A DNA stretch of 64,000 bases from Theobroma cacao (GCF_000208745.1 NC_030852.1:30520969-30584968); one strand, 5' to 3'; positions 22,107 through 35,324 are shown, numbered from the stretch's first letter. Numbers and translations are program-made. Notes: a model not told the origin generated them from the sequence alone.

Positions 22107-25100
22107 ATGCCACTCTTTGCAGCGTTGGGCACCATTTGTGGTTACCCGATGAGTATAATCCGAAAGAGGAACGTTTATTTCAAAGTATCATCCTCGATTG
22201 AAGGCCATAATCAATCCAGAGTAAAGTACGATTCTCTCAGGGTTCTAGAATGGGACAAACTCTGCGACTGCGTCGCCTCTTTTGCCCGCACATCCTTGGG
22301 TCGTCAAGCCACTAAGGTTTTTCACTTCTCTTTTTCCCCTTCCTTTTAGATAAATCAGCAGTTGTTTTTTTTTCTCTTCTTGTTGGAATAACAATTGAGA
22401 ATTGACAGGCACAGCTTTGGTCTCTCGATCAAACGTTCCAAGAGAGTTTGAGACTTTTACAAGAAACCAATGCCGCAATCCTAATGCACAACCATGGCTC
22501 TTTCAACTTGGACTTGACTTCCGTCGACCTTGCTCTCGTAATTTTCCTTCGCTCCTTTTTTTTTCCTTTTAACTTTACTTTTTTTCATTTTTATTTTAAC
22601 GACCAATTATGGTTCCCTGAAGTGTTTGTATTTTTGTGTCTGAAAAAGGTTAAATCTGCCATCAAACAGGCGCGGAGGGGCTTACCTATAGATGCAAACG
22701 CAGCAATGGCTCTTGTGTCTCTACTACAGTTTATTGAAGCATTGCAGCTTAATTTAAAAGCCGCAATCAAGGAAGACTCTGATTGGTATAAACAATTCAT
22801 GCCTCTTAGTGAAAAGGTAAACTGCCTTTTGAATTCTTAGCCTTTCATCGTTTCTCCACATGCATACGCATATTTACATTTACTTTCTTTTGTTTTTTTT
22901 TAATTGCTTGCAGATTACGCAACTGGTTGTAAATCGATCAATAATTAAGTTGATTCAGCAAGTTATAGATGAAGATGGCACTGTTAAAGACTCCGCGGTT
23001 TGTTCCTTTTGCCTCAAAGTTACATTCCTGAAACAAAATATAGAGAAAGAATTTTCCATTTTCCTTTTTCCAATCATATCCCATTGGTCTTATTTCATCT
23101 TGATTTTACTCTCCTTCAGAGTTCTGCCCTTAAAAAAGCACGTCATCAAGTGCGAATGCTTGAACGAAAGGTGAAATTTCTTGGTTTTTTCTTATTAAAC
23201 CCCAGTGATGCTTTTGTTGGAAAATACCTGTTGTTTCATATATACCTTTTTCCAGAGCAGTTATATTTTGGGTTTTTTTTTTTTCAATTAAGGCTTTGCA
23301 TGAGTAAAGGCAGTATATTGATGGCAACAACCAGTTATTTTGTTAAACATCTTTCAGTTGTTGCCCGTCCCTGTTCCCAACCCCCTCAAAAAGAATGAGA
23401 AACAAATAAAAGTTAAACATCTTTCTAATAAAATAGATAGAAATATTATTAAACTTGGCTAAGCTTAAAGCCCTTAGACTGCTTAGCCTATGCAGTATGC
23501 TAACACAGATACTTTTACCTGCATTCATCTCAATTAAGGTCATACACTCTAGGAGTTGTTTAGGCATTAGATGTTTTTAATTATTTCAACTCATTTTAAT
23601 TTTGGTCCACCTCTACCTTGCTTTCTCTGTTTTTCCAGTATACTCCATTTCATACTCAAGGAAAAGGAATGACTTTACACGTGCTAAATCTTTGTTTATA
23701 AGGGTATCATTACTGCTTTGTCAGTGTTGCTTCCACAAATCTTTTGGTTAATTAAAATGTTGGTTTGAGTTTTCTTTTTTCTACTTTGCTATTTTAACTG
23801 CGTAATTGCTTCTCTCTTCAGTTGCATCACTTAGTGGAAAATCTAATTAGAAATGATACAAAAGAGGCATCCCTTCTGGTAAGATTCATTTGATTACCAA
23901 CATATGCTTTGTCAATCTTCATGGTTGTTATCCTAACTGCCATTGTGTTATTGTTTCAGGAGGCGAGTACTATTGACGGTAGATGGTGTATAAGATCAGG
24001 GACTGATCAAATGACGAGTTTTAAGGGTCTTCTATTGTCCAGGTGCATAAATTTGTAGCTTAATTCACTAATTTATGTGCATGCAAATATGTCTGCCTGT
24101 GGTGTGAAAAGGTTTAGCCCACTCTTGTGCCTTCAGTGTTACAAATACTACTGCTTGGCGTGGTCATACCATGATAAAATTTGTATTATTGAGCACAAGA
24201 AGGCAGGGTAAACCACATATTTGGATGAAGGGATGATACTTCCATTAACCAATTCAACAAAACGGTTCTAAGATTGTTATTCATGGACCTTCAGTTTGTT
24301 ATTATTCTATGAATCAAGCAGAAAACCCTTATCAAAAGATTACCTTCTCATTTTCCCCCTTTCTTATCAATTGCAGAACTTGAATCAAAGAAAATTTAGT
24401 TCAATCTTCAATATTGATTGTAGAAAATTATATGTTACGTAGAATTTCTTCTCCAACAAGGTTGATTCAGAAAGTGTACAAGTAATTTACATTTCAAGAC
24501 AAATAATTGATAGCCAGAAGGATCATGGGATTAAGAGATGGATCAATGTGTATTACTATAGCTAATTCAGATTTAAAATTGTAACATTTCCTGATTTTGT
24601 CAATTTTCTTGGATAGGTACTAAAACATTTTTGAAGGCCAGATCTTCTTGTATTGCTTTTATACCCATGAACTGTTGATGGGAGCTCACCTTTTTAATAT
24701 CATGTTCTTGAAAGGAAATAAATGGTTCTAGTGGTTCAGGACTAGGAAGTATTATAGAGCCACTTGCAGCTGTTCCTTTGAATGATGAGTTACAACAAGC
24801 GAGAGCATTAGTGGACAAGGCTGAGGCAGATGTGCTTTTGATGGTGACAGAAAAGGTTGCTGGCTTTAACAAGTGAAATTACTTTTCTTATCCAGACTGT
24901 CATTTATCTCTCATCATGTTTTTTGTGTTGCTGCAATCTATACAGATACAAATGGATCTCGATGACATTGAAAAGATCTTGAGAAGTGCAATTCAATTGG
25001 ATATTGTAGGTGCCTGCTTCTTTGCTACTTCTTCTTCGATCATTTTTTGCTTTTATGTGAAAAGGTGAAGAAAAAAAGATGTTTAGAAAAGTTTAGATAA

Positions 25101-28100
25101 AATTTTGTTGGTTTTAATGATGGAACCTTTAAAGGGCTTTAGGAACATTGTAAAATGTACCAGATTTAGTTTATGATGGATATATTATCCTTATGCTAGC
25201 TTCAAATGGTTTCTTTTTTCTTTTTTTTTTTTTTAAAAGCCTCAAAGATACCTGTGCATGCCAAGTGCCAACTGTGAGGAAAGACCTATTAGGTCATTAC
25301 AATGTAGAAAGTATTCTACATCACCAATACAAGTGTATTTTCTGATAGACATTTTGTGATATTCTATCCAATTTTTATGAAATAATCTGTTTGTACTTGT
25401 TGATTATTCCATTTTTATTTTGTTTTTTTTCTTGACATCTAGATTTATGCTCGTGCAACTTATAGTCATTCATTTGGAGGGACATATCCCAATATATACC
25501 TGCCAGAAGACATCAATGGAACTTTAATGGCTGAATCCTACAGATCGAAGGACAAAACTTTACAGGCATCAAATACCAATAAAGAATGGATTTTATATCT
25601 GCGTAAAGCTTATCATCCTTTATTACTTCAGCAGCATAGGCAAAAGCTGCACATGGCTCGGAAGGATGTCCGCAATGCTACTGCTGTAAGTAACATATTG
25701 CTAACTTTTGCTGTCCTGAACTTTTACTTTGTCTTAAAAAATACTGGCTAGAATTGTTGTATTTCATATAAGTTTATGAAAATTGAATTCTTTTGTTCTT
25801 TTGGGGTCCTCAATTCTTACACATGCTGTTTATCTACAATAATTGGCACAAGAGATTGCTGGATTACTAAATTTTACTCAAGCAACTCATTAGGTTCTAG
25901 ACGTCAACTTCATTCCAATTGCTTTCAGTTATCTATTCTTCTATTCCTTACTGTCTTTTGCCTTAGGAAATCAGGAGAAGAAAACTGCAGGGAGAGAATA
26001 TGGCAGTCAAAGGAGAAGCAGATATAGATCTTTCATCCTTGGAAATGCAGGTAATTAGTTAATTACTTAATTTTATCCATCAGCTGCTAGTATCATCAAG
26101 GACTAAATTGTTAATCCTCCAATCATGTTGGTGTTCAGTTTCAAGAAGATTATTGTCTTGATTGCCAGGTTAGAGCACTAGAAGAAGCTCCCCCTGTGCC
26201 AACTGATTTTTTTATCGCTCAGAAGACGAGAGTACTGGTCATAACTGGCCCTAATACTGGTGGTAAAACTATATGCTTAAAGACAGTTGGATTGGCTGCT
26301 ATAATGGCAAAATCAGGTTCAAATGTTTTGTTCTTTTTTCTTCAATGATTCGTTTATCCATTGAAAATTAAATGGAGGTGTCAGAATTATAACAGTGCTC
26401 CATGCTTGTGTAGTTATTAACGTATTAGCCAAACTTTTCATTCTAAGTGTTTTGCATGTACTCCTTTATGCAAACGTGTTTATATGTCAAGTAAATCAAG
26501 GGTAGCGAAACACTTTTGAAGCAAACGATAAATACAACATTAAAGTTTCAAACCATATACCAAGTTTGCTGGATATACAGAGTCTTCTCTTACTACATTG
26601 GCGAATATTAATATAATATTATTGCATATGTTTTATGATGAACATCATTGAGCAGTAATGTCATTCGCTTTACCTGTTATATTGTCTTGGAAAATTATTA
26701 TTTTCCTGTATTGCATAACCTTACCCTGGTTTCTTTAATATTGCAGGTCTTCATGTTTTATCTTCTGAATCTGCAAAAATTCCTTGGTTTGATAGTGTTT
26801 TTGCTGATATTGGTGATGAGCAGTCCTTGTCTCAATCATTGTCTACATTCTCTGGCCGCTTGAAGCAAATTAGTGTAAGGATGATATACTTTCTATTACT
26901 CTTCCTGCTTGTTTGAAACGAGTCAATAAAATGGCCAGGTAGAGCACAACCAATTTTGGAGAGTTCAAAATGTCTTGCTTGCTTCAGTGTAAGCATTGCA
27001 CCAGCAAAGTCATCCTCGTAGACTTCAAGCTGGTCGGACATCATTCCTAAGATTAATAGCTTGGTGACTTCGATTCATTCCTTTTAGAATTTGGGCAGTT
27101 TTATTGCCAACTAGGAATTCTTATGTTTTGGGGATTAAATAATACACATACACAATGCCCTGATTAGAATTTCTTGATGCAGTTTAAGTATTTGTGTTGC
27201 AGGAAATTCGATCACAGTCCACAAGTCAATCATTGGTGCTACTAGATGAAGTATGTTTCAATTAGTAATTTTGTGATTACTTACCTCAATTAACAGTCTG
27301 AGGTTGAAGAGAAGAAAAGTGCTTCACAGTTACAAACAAATCTAAAACAGATTTTGCCCCATTTTCTATCTGCTAGGTTGGCGCAGGAACAAATCCCCTT
27401 GAAGGAGCAGCATTGGGAATGTCTCTACTAGAATCTTTTGCTAAAACTGGTGCCTTGTTGACAATAGCTACGACACATCATGGTGAACTTAAAACTTTGA
27501 AATACAGGTATACATAGTAGCTAGCTGAAGATGTATTTCTTGCACTGCATACTTCAGTCTATTGACATATCTAAGTTGAGGAAGAAATCTAATCATGATC
27601 AAGTTTATGGTTACTGTAGTTTCTACTGATTCATATGGAAGATGTGTTATTAACTATCTTCTGGCTCTTGCATTTATGCTAAGAATTGTTTTGCTGCACC
27701 AAATTCTTGATCTTATACATCTTTGGCAGTAATGATACCTTTGAAAACGCTTGTATGGAGTTTGATGAAGAGAACTTGAAGCCAACTTACAAGATTCTCT
27801 GGGGAGTACCAGGTATTCATCATAAATATGTGACCAAGAACAATGAGTTGCTTGATTCTTGGACTGTCTTCTGCTAGTCAAATGTGTCTTGCACCAAAGT
27901 TTTTTGAGGCCAAGTTTTGCAACTGTGGCACTGCTGGTTATTTGGTTTTTGAGTAATATCATCGTATTGTTATACTGAGACTTGATGTGACTTAGGCAGT
28001 GTAAAATTGTCTTAGGTCGTTCAAATGCAATCAATATAGCTGAAAGATTGGGAGTACCCAGCATAGTTGTTGATAATGCTCGTGAGCTATATGGTCCTGC

Positions 28101-30002
28101 TAGTGCAGAGATTGATGAGGTAACTGAGTACACTTATAATGTGCTTGTTATTAGTTTTTTTTTTTTTTTTGGAGAAAGGGGATTCGAACCCTGTTTTTTA
28201 AAAAGAGAAATCATGCACTAACCAATGAGATAAATGCTTGAGTGCAATATGCTTGTTGTTAGTTAAGTTCTGATATCTGCTAGTATCAGCTTGTGGATTG
28301 AGCAACTATTATTTTCTACTTTGCTTTGCTGAAAGTTACTGTGACTCGGTTACCCGGTTGTATGGACACCTTGATTTATGAATGTTGAAAAGGGAACCTT
28401 TCTCAAGGACCTGTATACACCGTGTAGTTGAGAATGATCGTTGAACTCTCATCCTACATCATCAGTATTCCTTATAATATTTGGTGCATATCTTAATGCA
28501 GGTAATAATAGATATGGAAACATTCAAGCAAAGTTTTCAAGAGCTTATACATGAGTCTCGGCATTATTTGATGTATGTATCTTTTTCTTGAAATTGATTA
28601 CTGGACGTGAAACCATGAGCTTCCAATGTAATTAAATTTTTTATGCCCATCGATTTAGAGGACTACGAGGATAACCGTTCTCTATCATTAGTCACCTTAA
28701 CTAATTGCTCAGCATCAATAAAAGCTATGTTCTGATAACATAGTCTTTTTAATATTTTGATGAGTTTTCTGATGGCTATTTACATATTTATCCTCTCTGA
28801 GTTAGTCTAACTAAAATAATATGGTTATATAGTTACATATTTACCCATCAGCTTTAGGTATACTAAACCCTCCAAAATTAAGAATGCATAAACCTGCCCA
28901 ACCTGAACAACACCGCTTTTCACTTTTAATAAATTTAAGGTCATTGTTCTTTACCTCCACTCTTCATAACTTATTTTGACATTGACATTTTACATTCATC
29001 CTCTTTTCAAAGTATGGAAAAATTCTTATTCCAAATAATTTAGTGATGTGCTTCCTTTTAGAAGATGCCCGGGGTTCAACTCTGCATGCATTTAACCCAC
29101 ATCGTCTTGTCCGCTATCACTGTTTGACTAGAAGAGGAAAATTTGAAGGTCCATTTACAGTCTCCTATGTGATATGCCCATAGCCAGGGAATACTGGATC
29201 GTAGAGAGATAGAAAAAGTTTGTCAATGCAGCATTTATCCAAGTTATGGAAAAAGTTGCTTGCTAATTTTAGTTGATAATTACTATAAATAAGGCTGCTG
29301 CTATGGTTTAAGGAGTTCTAAACATGTATTGCAAGCTAGTGGATGCTCTATCTAGTGTCTATGTTCTGCTTGTGATTATAGGCTGTCAAGAAGTCTTCAT
29401 GAGAAGCTATTGCTCACCAGAAGAAAGCTTAAAGATCTTGGCACTGATCAAAGATATAAGATGATGCAAGTACTATCTGAGGCTGCTGCAGTAGCTCGAT
29501 CTACCCTTCACAAAAGGGTACAGCAGCTTCGTACATCCACAATGAAACAATCTCAACTCAGTAAAGCAAGCAAGCATACACTACCAAGTAATTACAAGCA
29601 TGCTACATCAGTTGAAACCAAGCAGCGGAGTACCAATGTGGGTTCATCCTCTATTCAAGTTATTAAACAACCACAATCAGGTATCATTTATAAAGCAGAC
29701 AAAACTTTCTTCTGCCGATTTGAAATAGTTAGCTTTTTATCTTTTAAACTCTTTGTGCCAGAATATTGCTCCATTAAGCTAAGACCAGTGAAACAGTCAT
29801 TGAGTTTTTATTAGTAAATCTTTCCTTTGGTGTTCATGATGCAGAAAAAATTACTGGGCTTCCGAAGGTTGGTGATATGGTGCATGTTTCATCCCTCGGC
29901 AAGAGAGCAATGGTTTTAAGAGTAGACACATATAAGGAAGAAATAGTAGTTCAAGCCGGAAACATGAAGCTTAAGTTAAAACTAATTGATGTTCAGACAT
30001 GA
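22107..30002 (+). CDS. Organellar MutS2-type ATPase (plant MutS2, Smr-less)
   Basis: Twenty exons: 22107-22316, 22409-22537, 22649-22816, 22914-22997, 23120-23170, 23822-23878, 23960-24042, 24732-24855, 24946-25005, 25443-25685, 25967-26050, 26169-26316, 26747-26874, 27203-27250, 27377-27507, 27730-27812, 28016-28119, 28502-28572, 29382-29680 and 29845-30002. They sum to 2463 nt (820 aa) in one frame. A plastid/mitochondrial-like leader precedes the MutS2 N-terminal core ([12 protein letters not shown]). The helical clamp region follows, then the ATPase: Walker A GPNTGGKT at 458-465, [20 protein letters not shown], and Walker B LVLLDE ending at 539 followed by [13 protein letters not shown]. 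The protein ends in a KOW-like segment ([20 protein letters not shown]). Bacterial MutS2 suppresses recombination or rescues stalled ribosomes and carries a C-terminal Smr nuclease domain, which is absent here. A SINE sits in the intron after exon 17. Confidence 0.93.
28157..28245 (-). mobile_element. tRNA-derived SINE in a MutS2 intron
   Basis: On the minus strand the 89-bp insert has a Pol III promoter: an A-box-like TTGGTTAGTGC near its 5' end and an exact B box GGTTCGAATCC (28180-28190). It ends in a run of A (a T run on the plus strand, 28157-28170). It is flanked by a 19-bp duplication with two mismatches: AATGTGCTTGTTATTAGTT (28138-28156) and AATATGCTTGTTGTTAGTT (28246-28264). Long, imperfect duplications and an A tail are the signature of LINE-driven retroposition. 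It cannot fold as a full tRNA. Confidence 0.8.
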
Positions 30003-30191
30003 ATGGTGAGGGTAGTATGATTATGGGCACTTTTTTGCTTGATGCTGTTTCGTTGATTTCAGAATAGCATACTCACTTGTCGATAAATTTTTCTTTCATA
30101 ATTCTTTATACAATGGCATATATGTGCATAGAGAAATCAAGAAACCTGAATCTAACAATATATCCTTCTCAAGTGTGGTTTCGTTTGAGGG

Positions 30192-31216
30192 TAAACTATC
30201 AGACCTTCTTAAGTTTTGATCGAAATTATATAAAGGTTCATTAGTTTTGAAAATAGACATTCCGTCTTAAAAAAATATTTTTCGCTAGACACCTAAGTCC
30301 AACCGCTAGTCAATCGTTAATAGAGATGTGCAAACGGTTATTTCGGTTAATTCGATTTTTTATATCTAATAACCGAAGTAACCGAATTCATATTTAAAAA
30401 TAATCAAAACCAAATTGAGCTATACAAATAACCAAGCTAATCAAAAATCGAATTTGATAAATTTTTTTATTTTTTTTATATATTTATTTATGTTGTATTT
30501 TTTAAATAAATCAATATTACAAAAAATATTAAAAAATTATAATAAAAAATTATAATAAATAAGATGAAAACTCATACAATTAAAAAGAAACTAAAGAGGA
30601 GGAGATTAAGTTTATGATTTATTTTTCATACAAAATCCCTATAATACATTTACTTAAGTTCGGTTAGTTCGGTTAGAAATTTTTCTAACTGAATTAATTT
30701 TAATAACCAAACTATTCTAATTGAACTATTTAAAAAACTGAACTAATTGAACCGAAAAAATCGAACTCATTTCAACTCGATTTGGTTGTTCGATTCGTCT
30801 TACATTTGCTCACCTCTAATCGTTAGTATTTTTGTCAACTTGTTGACTTGGCAAGAATAAAAAAATAATTTTACATTTGATTAATTTTAATAATTATAAT
30901 TATATAAATTTTTTATTAATTAAAAATAATAAAAGCTCTCCATTTGGGAGCACTGAGGGAGCCCCAAATCGTGCTCCCCTCTTCCCTTGCCGGTGCTCCC
31001 TTTTCTTGGGGGTCTAGGGAGCACCGATCGGCGCTTCTTTTTTTTTTTATTTTCTTAAAATATAATAATAATTTTTTAAAGTAATAAAAAAAAAGTGTAT
31101 TTTAGTCTTTTCATTATTTCTATTAACGATATTTTTAATCTTGGGTCAAAATGTCTATTTTAAAAATTAATAAGCGTATATGTATTTTCAATCAAAACTT
31201 AAAAAGATCCGGATAT
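30192..31216. mobile_element. Inverted-repeat DNA element holding a nested hAT-like MITE
   Basis: Outer ends are inverted repeats of about 70 bases. The left (from 30192) contains TTAAGTTTTGATCGAAATTA and AAAATAGACATTCCGTC; the complement of the right (to about 31216) contains TTAAGTTTTGATTGAAAATA and AAAATAGACATTTTGAC. The interior is AT-rich except for a GC-rich patch at 30935-31040 in which GAGCAC and GTGCTCCC motifs can pair into hairpins. A separate insertion (30321-30818) lies inside the left half. No flanking duplication was resolved, so the superfamily is open. It sits just downstream of the MutS2 stop codon and may fall within its 3'UTR. Confidence 0.6.
30321..30818. mobile_element. 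hAT-like MITE (TAGAGRTGWGCAAA ends)
   Basis: A 498-bp AT-rich element with ends TAGAGATGTGCAAACG and, as complement of the right end, TAGAGGTGAGCAAATG. Flanks are ATCGTTAA (30313-30320) and ATCGTTAG (30819-30826), 7 of 8 identical; shifting by one base gives a perfect 8-mer AATCGTTA on both sides. Eight-base duplications and such ends fit hAT elements. The interior has the repeating 'ACCGAA/TTCGGTT' texture. Same end type as 51601-52773. Confidence 0.72.
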
Positions 31217-32676
31217 TTTATCTTTTCTTTTTATTAGGCAGCATTCCTAAGACAAATGTGTATCCTCCAACTATTTGACTGTCCACCAGGTTTGGTCTGT
31301 AGTCTATACCAGGTCTTGCTTGTAAGCTTACTTTAAAATGCACAAAATCTTATAGTAGTTGCTGAATCTAGTGGTTGTACGAGTTGCAAAATTTCTCTTG
31401 CCTGCAATCTTTGCATGAGGATGTGTGCATTATGTAGGAAAGTGTTATTCACTCATTGCAACCATTTAGAAAGTGGAATGACATTGATGATCATCACTGT
31501 CCAGCTTCATGAAAAGAAAGAACCATTTGTAAATGTTAGGCTGTAAATATCTAGAAGCTGAATCACAAGCTTTGTCAGCAACAGCTAAGCATGTCAAGGT
31601 GGAGATTCTTTAGATCATTTTTAGCGGCTCAGATCAGCATACCAAGAGACTCGACGTATTTGTGTACAATTATTATCTTGATGAAGCGAAGGTTAGCTCT
31701 TTGTTACAATTTATTCTTTGGTCTCAGCTTGCTTTTAGCTTGGTTGATTAAAAGCGTAAAACATAAATACCTTAGAAATGCAAGACTGGAATTACTTGTG
31801 TATATTTTCTGTTGTGCTGAAGAGGTTCTTATGGATTTGTTGACGTTTTTGTCAGTAGAAATAAGTCAGCTTCTATTGGCAGTACATTTCTTCTCATCGA
31901 GCAACTATGACTTTCACAGCGGAATAGATTGAAAAGATTTTTACTTGGTAAGCATCTCGATTCCAGCATGATCAATCCTAGAAATTGTGCAGGGAAAACA
32001 CCACTATGTATATGTGGCAAAAGTCTTTGTTCTTATTTTAATTTGAGAAACTAAAGATAGACGCACGAGGGCATATTGGTATTTAGTCATGTAAGTTTTT
32101 GAGGCATCAATATCGTTCAATCTACGCGGAATGCAAATTCGGGCTCATGATGATCTTGTGGCCAAGTGAAAAAGAATAGTTTTGGAACAATTTGTTTGAT
32201 AAGCAACTAGGTAAAATTCTTTAAAAGGACGGCATAACTGCCTTAGGACACAAAAAAGGACAGCAAGTTGGAACCATAGTGTCGGGTAGCTCGTGACTGC
32301 TTCATGCGTAACACGGCATATCATTTTGGTTTAGTTGTGTGTAATTAGCAAATTTTTTGCATGAAAAAAGGATTGCTCCCAAAGGAAGTGATATCCATAA
32401 CGATAGAAGAAAGCAACCTGCCAATTTTCATTCCTCTTATGGAACAATTCTCCTTGGACACATTTTTGTATGGGAAAAGGCTGAAAACCCAATTCTGATT
32501 TAACAAACCGTGTTCGTTACTGATGATTAGGATAGAAAACTAAAATGCGTATGCGACGGTATTTGTTAACAACTTTATTTCCCATAATGATGAAAAGCCA
32601 TTCGATTCAACTTGGATTGAACGAATTGGCAGACGCAACCATTTCCTGTATTCCTAGCTGTACGAAGTTACAGGGA
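31217..32676. other. Spacer between MutS2 region and DUF599 gene
   Basis: No gene supported. Convergent arrangement means the left side may hold MutS2 3'UTR sequence and the right side the DUF599 3'UTR. Frames such as 31591-31932 lack codon bias and family resemblance. Confidence 0.4.
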
Positions 32677-33580
32677 TTACGATCGACCCGAACCCCCTAA
32701 TTCCTCATCCTTGTGGCTATTGTCATCAACAACCCCAGCGGCCCCCCCATATTGGAAGGTAACATCGAGGAAATACAGCATGAAAATGAGGGCAATGCAA
32801 CAGAAAACCATAGGAAGAGGCCCAAAGATCCACAAGAAAAGAGGGAACGAGAAGTAAAACGCACGTAGTCCTAAAGACCAAAAATAGCTGCCCCTGTTCA
32901 CAGTGGTGGCAACGTATTCAACGGTAAGATGGTGATGGCGCTGATGCTGGGACATCTTCTTCACAGGCACATTGATGAGAATGCTAGCATGGCTGTAATA
33001 CCTGATGGACTGCACGTTGAGCAAGAAGGCCACCAGGAAGCAAACCAATATTGAGAAAAACTTGATGGAAAATGCGAGGTTGCTTCGGTCTCCAAACACG
33101 AACCAAGACGATCTATTACCGCTACTGCTTGTCATCAAGACGGCGATGAGCGAACTCAGCATGATCGCCGTCGATGCCAAAAGGGTCGATGCCATTATGT
33201 TGTTTCTCAGCGTTTGCACAGCCAAAACCCCATTTTTTGCCACGTCCTGCACCATAAAAATTACTACTTCATTAATTTTTCCATCCATTTTCCCATGCAT
33301 GCAAGGGTTTAATTAGATACTATATCTAAAGATGCCAGAATTGAGAAATCAGATTCAAGAAAGAGGAAAAGAAATGGTCAAGAATATTGGAAAATTAAGA
33401 AATACCAATTACCTCCATCATAGCGCGAACCCAGAAGCGGCGGTTGATGGCGTTGACGCCGATTACAGTCTTGGTGGGATGTTTGACGATTCGATAGAGA
33501 AGCCAAAGATGGTATGCCAACATTAAAAGAATCCCGATTGGGACTAGCGCCCAATCCAGATATTTTATCTCGATAGTCAT
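32677..33580 (-). CDS. DUF599 family multi-pass membrane protein
   Basis: Two exons, 33580-33413 and 33246-32677, joined in phase by a GT-AG intron to give 245 residues. The N-terminal helix (YLDWALVPIGILLMLAYHLW) is followed by RIVKHPTKTVIGVNAINRRF and KNGVLAVQTLRNNIMASTLL, both hallmarks of the plant/bacterial DUF599 family. Further hydrophobic segments follow (TAIMLSSLIAVLM; FFSILVCFLVAFLLNVQSI; FPLFLWIFGPLPMVFCCIAL), so about four or five helices are expected. The C-terminal tail is hydrophilic (DDNSHKDEELGG). The function of the family is not known. The start ATG at 33580 places the conserved YLDWALVP near the N-terminus, as is usual. Confidence 0.9.
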
Positions 33581-34677
33581 ATTGGTTTAGAGCAGTTTCA
33601 CAAGACTAAATCAGCAAATTGGTAGAGAACTTGAACAACGTGCAAGGCCTTCGGCTTGGCTGTCCGTAATTTCTAGAGTGTTTTGGTGTGAAGTGGGAAC
33701 AGAGAGGGGAAAACAAAGAGAGACAGCTGGGATTGCGGGTGCGGGCTGTCCTCGCTCTTACGTTTATGGAATTGGAAGGAAACCAAGAAAGAGGAAAGAT
33801 AAAAGAAAGCAGGTTTAATGAAAACTAAGAGTAGCATTAAAGTGGGACTCTTACGTGGAGTGCAGAGCCAAACCGCACTTGGCCCACCAAAACCCCGTGA
33901 CTTCTTTTTCCAATTCACTTCAAAGTTAAAATGCTGAACCCAAAGAAAAACATCAGCCGTCTTGGTTGGACTCCGGTGAAAGAGGAAGCTGCTTTTTCGT
34001 CCTAATGATAATCTTTTCTACTTGGAAAAACCATTTTAATCTTCTGTTTCCCTTCTCAGTAGTAAGTAGTATATATATTCTCTTCCTTGTACATCACATC
34101 ATTAAATAGATTTGTAGCCTTCAGTACAAACCATGAAGCCATCTTAACCAGAGATGAAAGGTCATTCATTTTAACATTTAAAGTTCAACAATCCAAGCTT
34201 TAGCCTCACATGCATTGGCAAACCATAACTGACATTTTTTGTTTTTGCTGCTTAATTAGCACGAGGGGTGGCTGGCTGCTGCCATATAATATATGCGCAC
34301 TGAGAACACCCTTCTCTTAATTTTCCAGCATAATTTAACTCACCCATGCCCAACACTCTTGTCCCTAGTGTGCTCACTTTGCGTTCATTCGTGGATCAAT
34401 TTATACTTTATCATATCATTCTTGCTACTGCCCAACTTCTTCTACCTTTTGAGCTCCTTTTCCATTTTTAACAATTACTCATATGCTCTTTTTGTTAATA
34501 TTTATCATATACCGCAGCCCAGGATTTTTTTTTTTGTTTTCTTTATTAATGGTTTTTTAATTCCGGCTCCCCACCCTCTGTTGTACTTTCCTTGGAAGTA
34601 CTCCACCTGATAAGTGTCTACCCTACGTACCAAGTGAGAGGGAAGGTAATAACTAGACTTTGTAGTAACCATATAGC
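33581..34677. promoter_or_regulatory. Upstream region of DUF599 gene and spacer
   Basis: The first 200-300 bases should be 5'UTR and promoter of the minus-strand DUF599 gene, including a purine-rich stretch near 33700-33730. Further right there is AT-rich sequence with poly-T runs and no recognisable gene up to the start of the interrupted hAT-like copy. Confidence 0.4.
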
Positions 34678-35324
34678 TACCCGTAGAAGTGGATTTAAAA
34701 TTTTTTTTAAGTAATGTCATAATTAAAATAATAATAATTAAAAATTATAAATATGTTAAATAAATAAATTAAAATTTATAACATTAAATTATAGAAAATA
34801 TAAATTCAATACATTTATTTAATACTTCAAAGTAAAAATATTTTAGATAACTATAATTGCTCACTCATTATTCATTTGATTGCATAGTTCGTGTTTTATA
34901 AATTTCATTACTAAAAAAGCTCTTTCAACTTATATTATTGTAACTGGTAAGATCAATACAAGTTTTATGAACAAATAAACTAAAAGATACACAGTATTTC
35001 CATTTGTCTACAAAATAATCAAACAATATATCGAAATAAAGATTTTATGTCGGTGGAAGCTAAACCATATGGCTCATGTGTGGAAGAGTATTCTGAAAAG
35101 TAGAATAGTCCTTACAAAGGGGCTAGGAAGTAATATTGCAAATGGACACCTAACTTAGTTTTGGACAGATTCTTAGCTCAGCTAAGGACCATTTATCAAT
35201 TATGCAACCATATATCTATTAGAGGTTGAAATGGATTTACCTGTAGCCAATTATTGTGATGAATTTGGTAATTGGAACTTTGATCAAGTTAATCAAGTTC
35301 TCCCTTAACATATTACATTGATAG

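Noticed and set aside
24717..24731. MutS2 exon 8 beginning after GAAAG at 24717
   Set aside because: The resulting phase conflicts with exon 7 (two bases left over). The acceptor CTAG at 24731 restores frame and the conserved Ser/Gly stretch.
28171..28245. Minus-strand tRNA gene, suggested by an exact B box
   Set aside because: No acceptor or anticodon stem can be paired, an A tail and 19-bp flanking duplication are present; it is a SINE.
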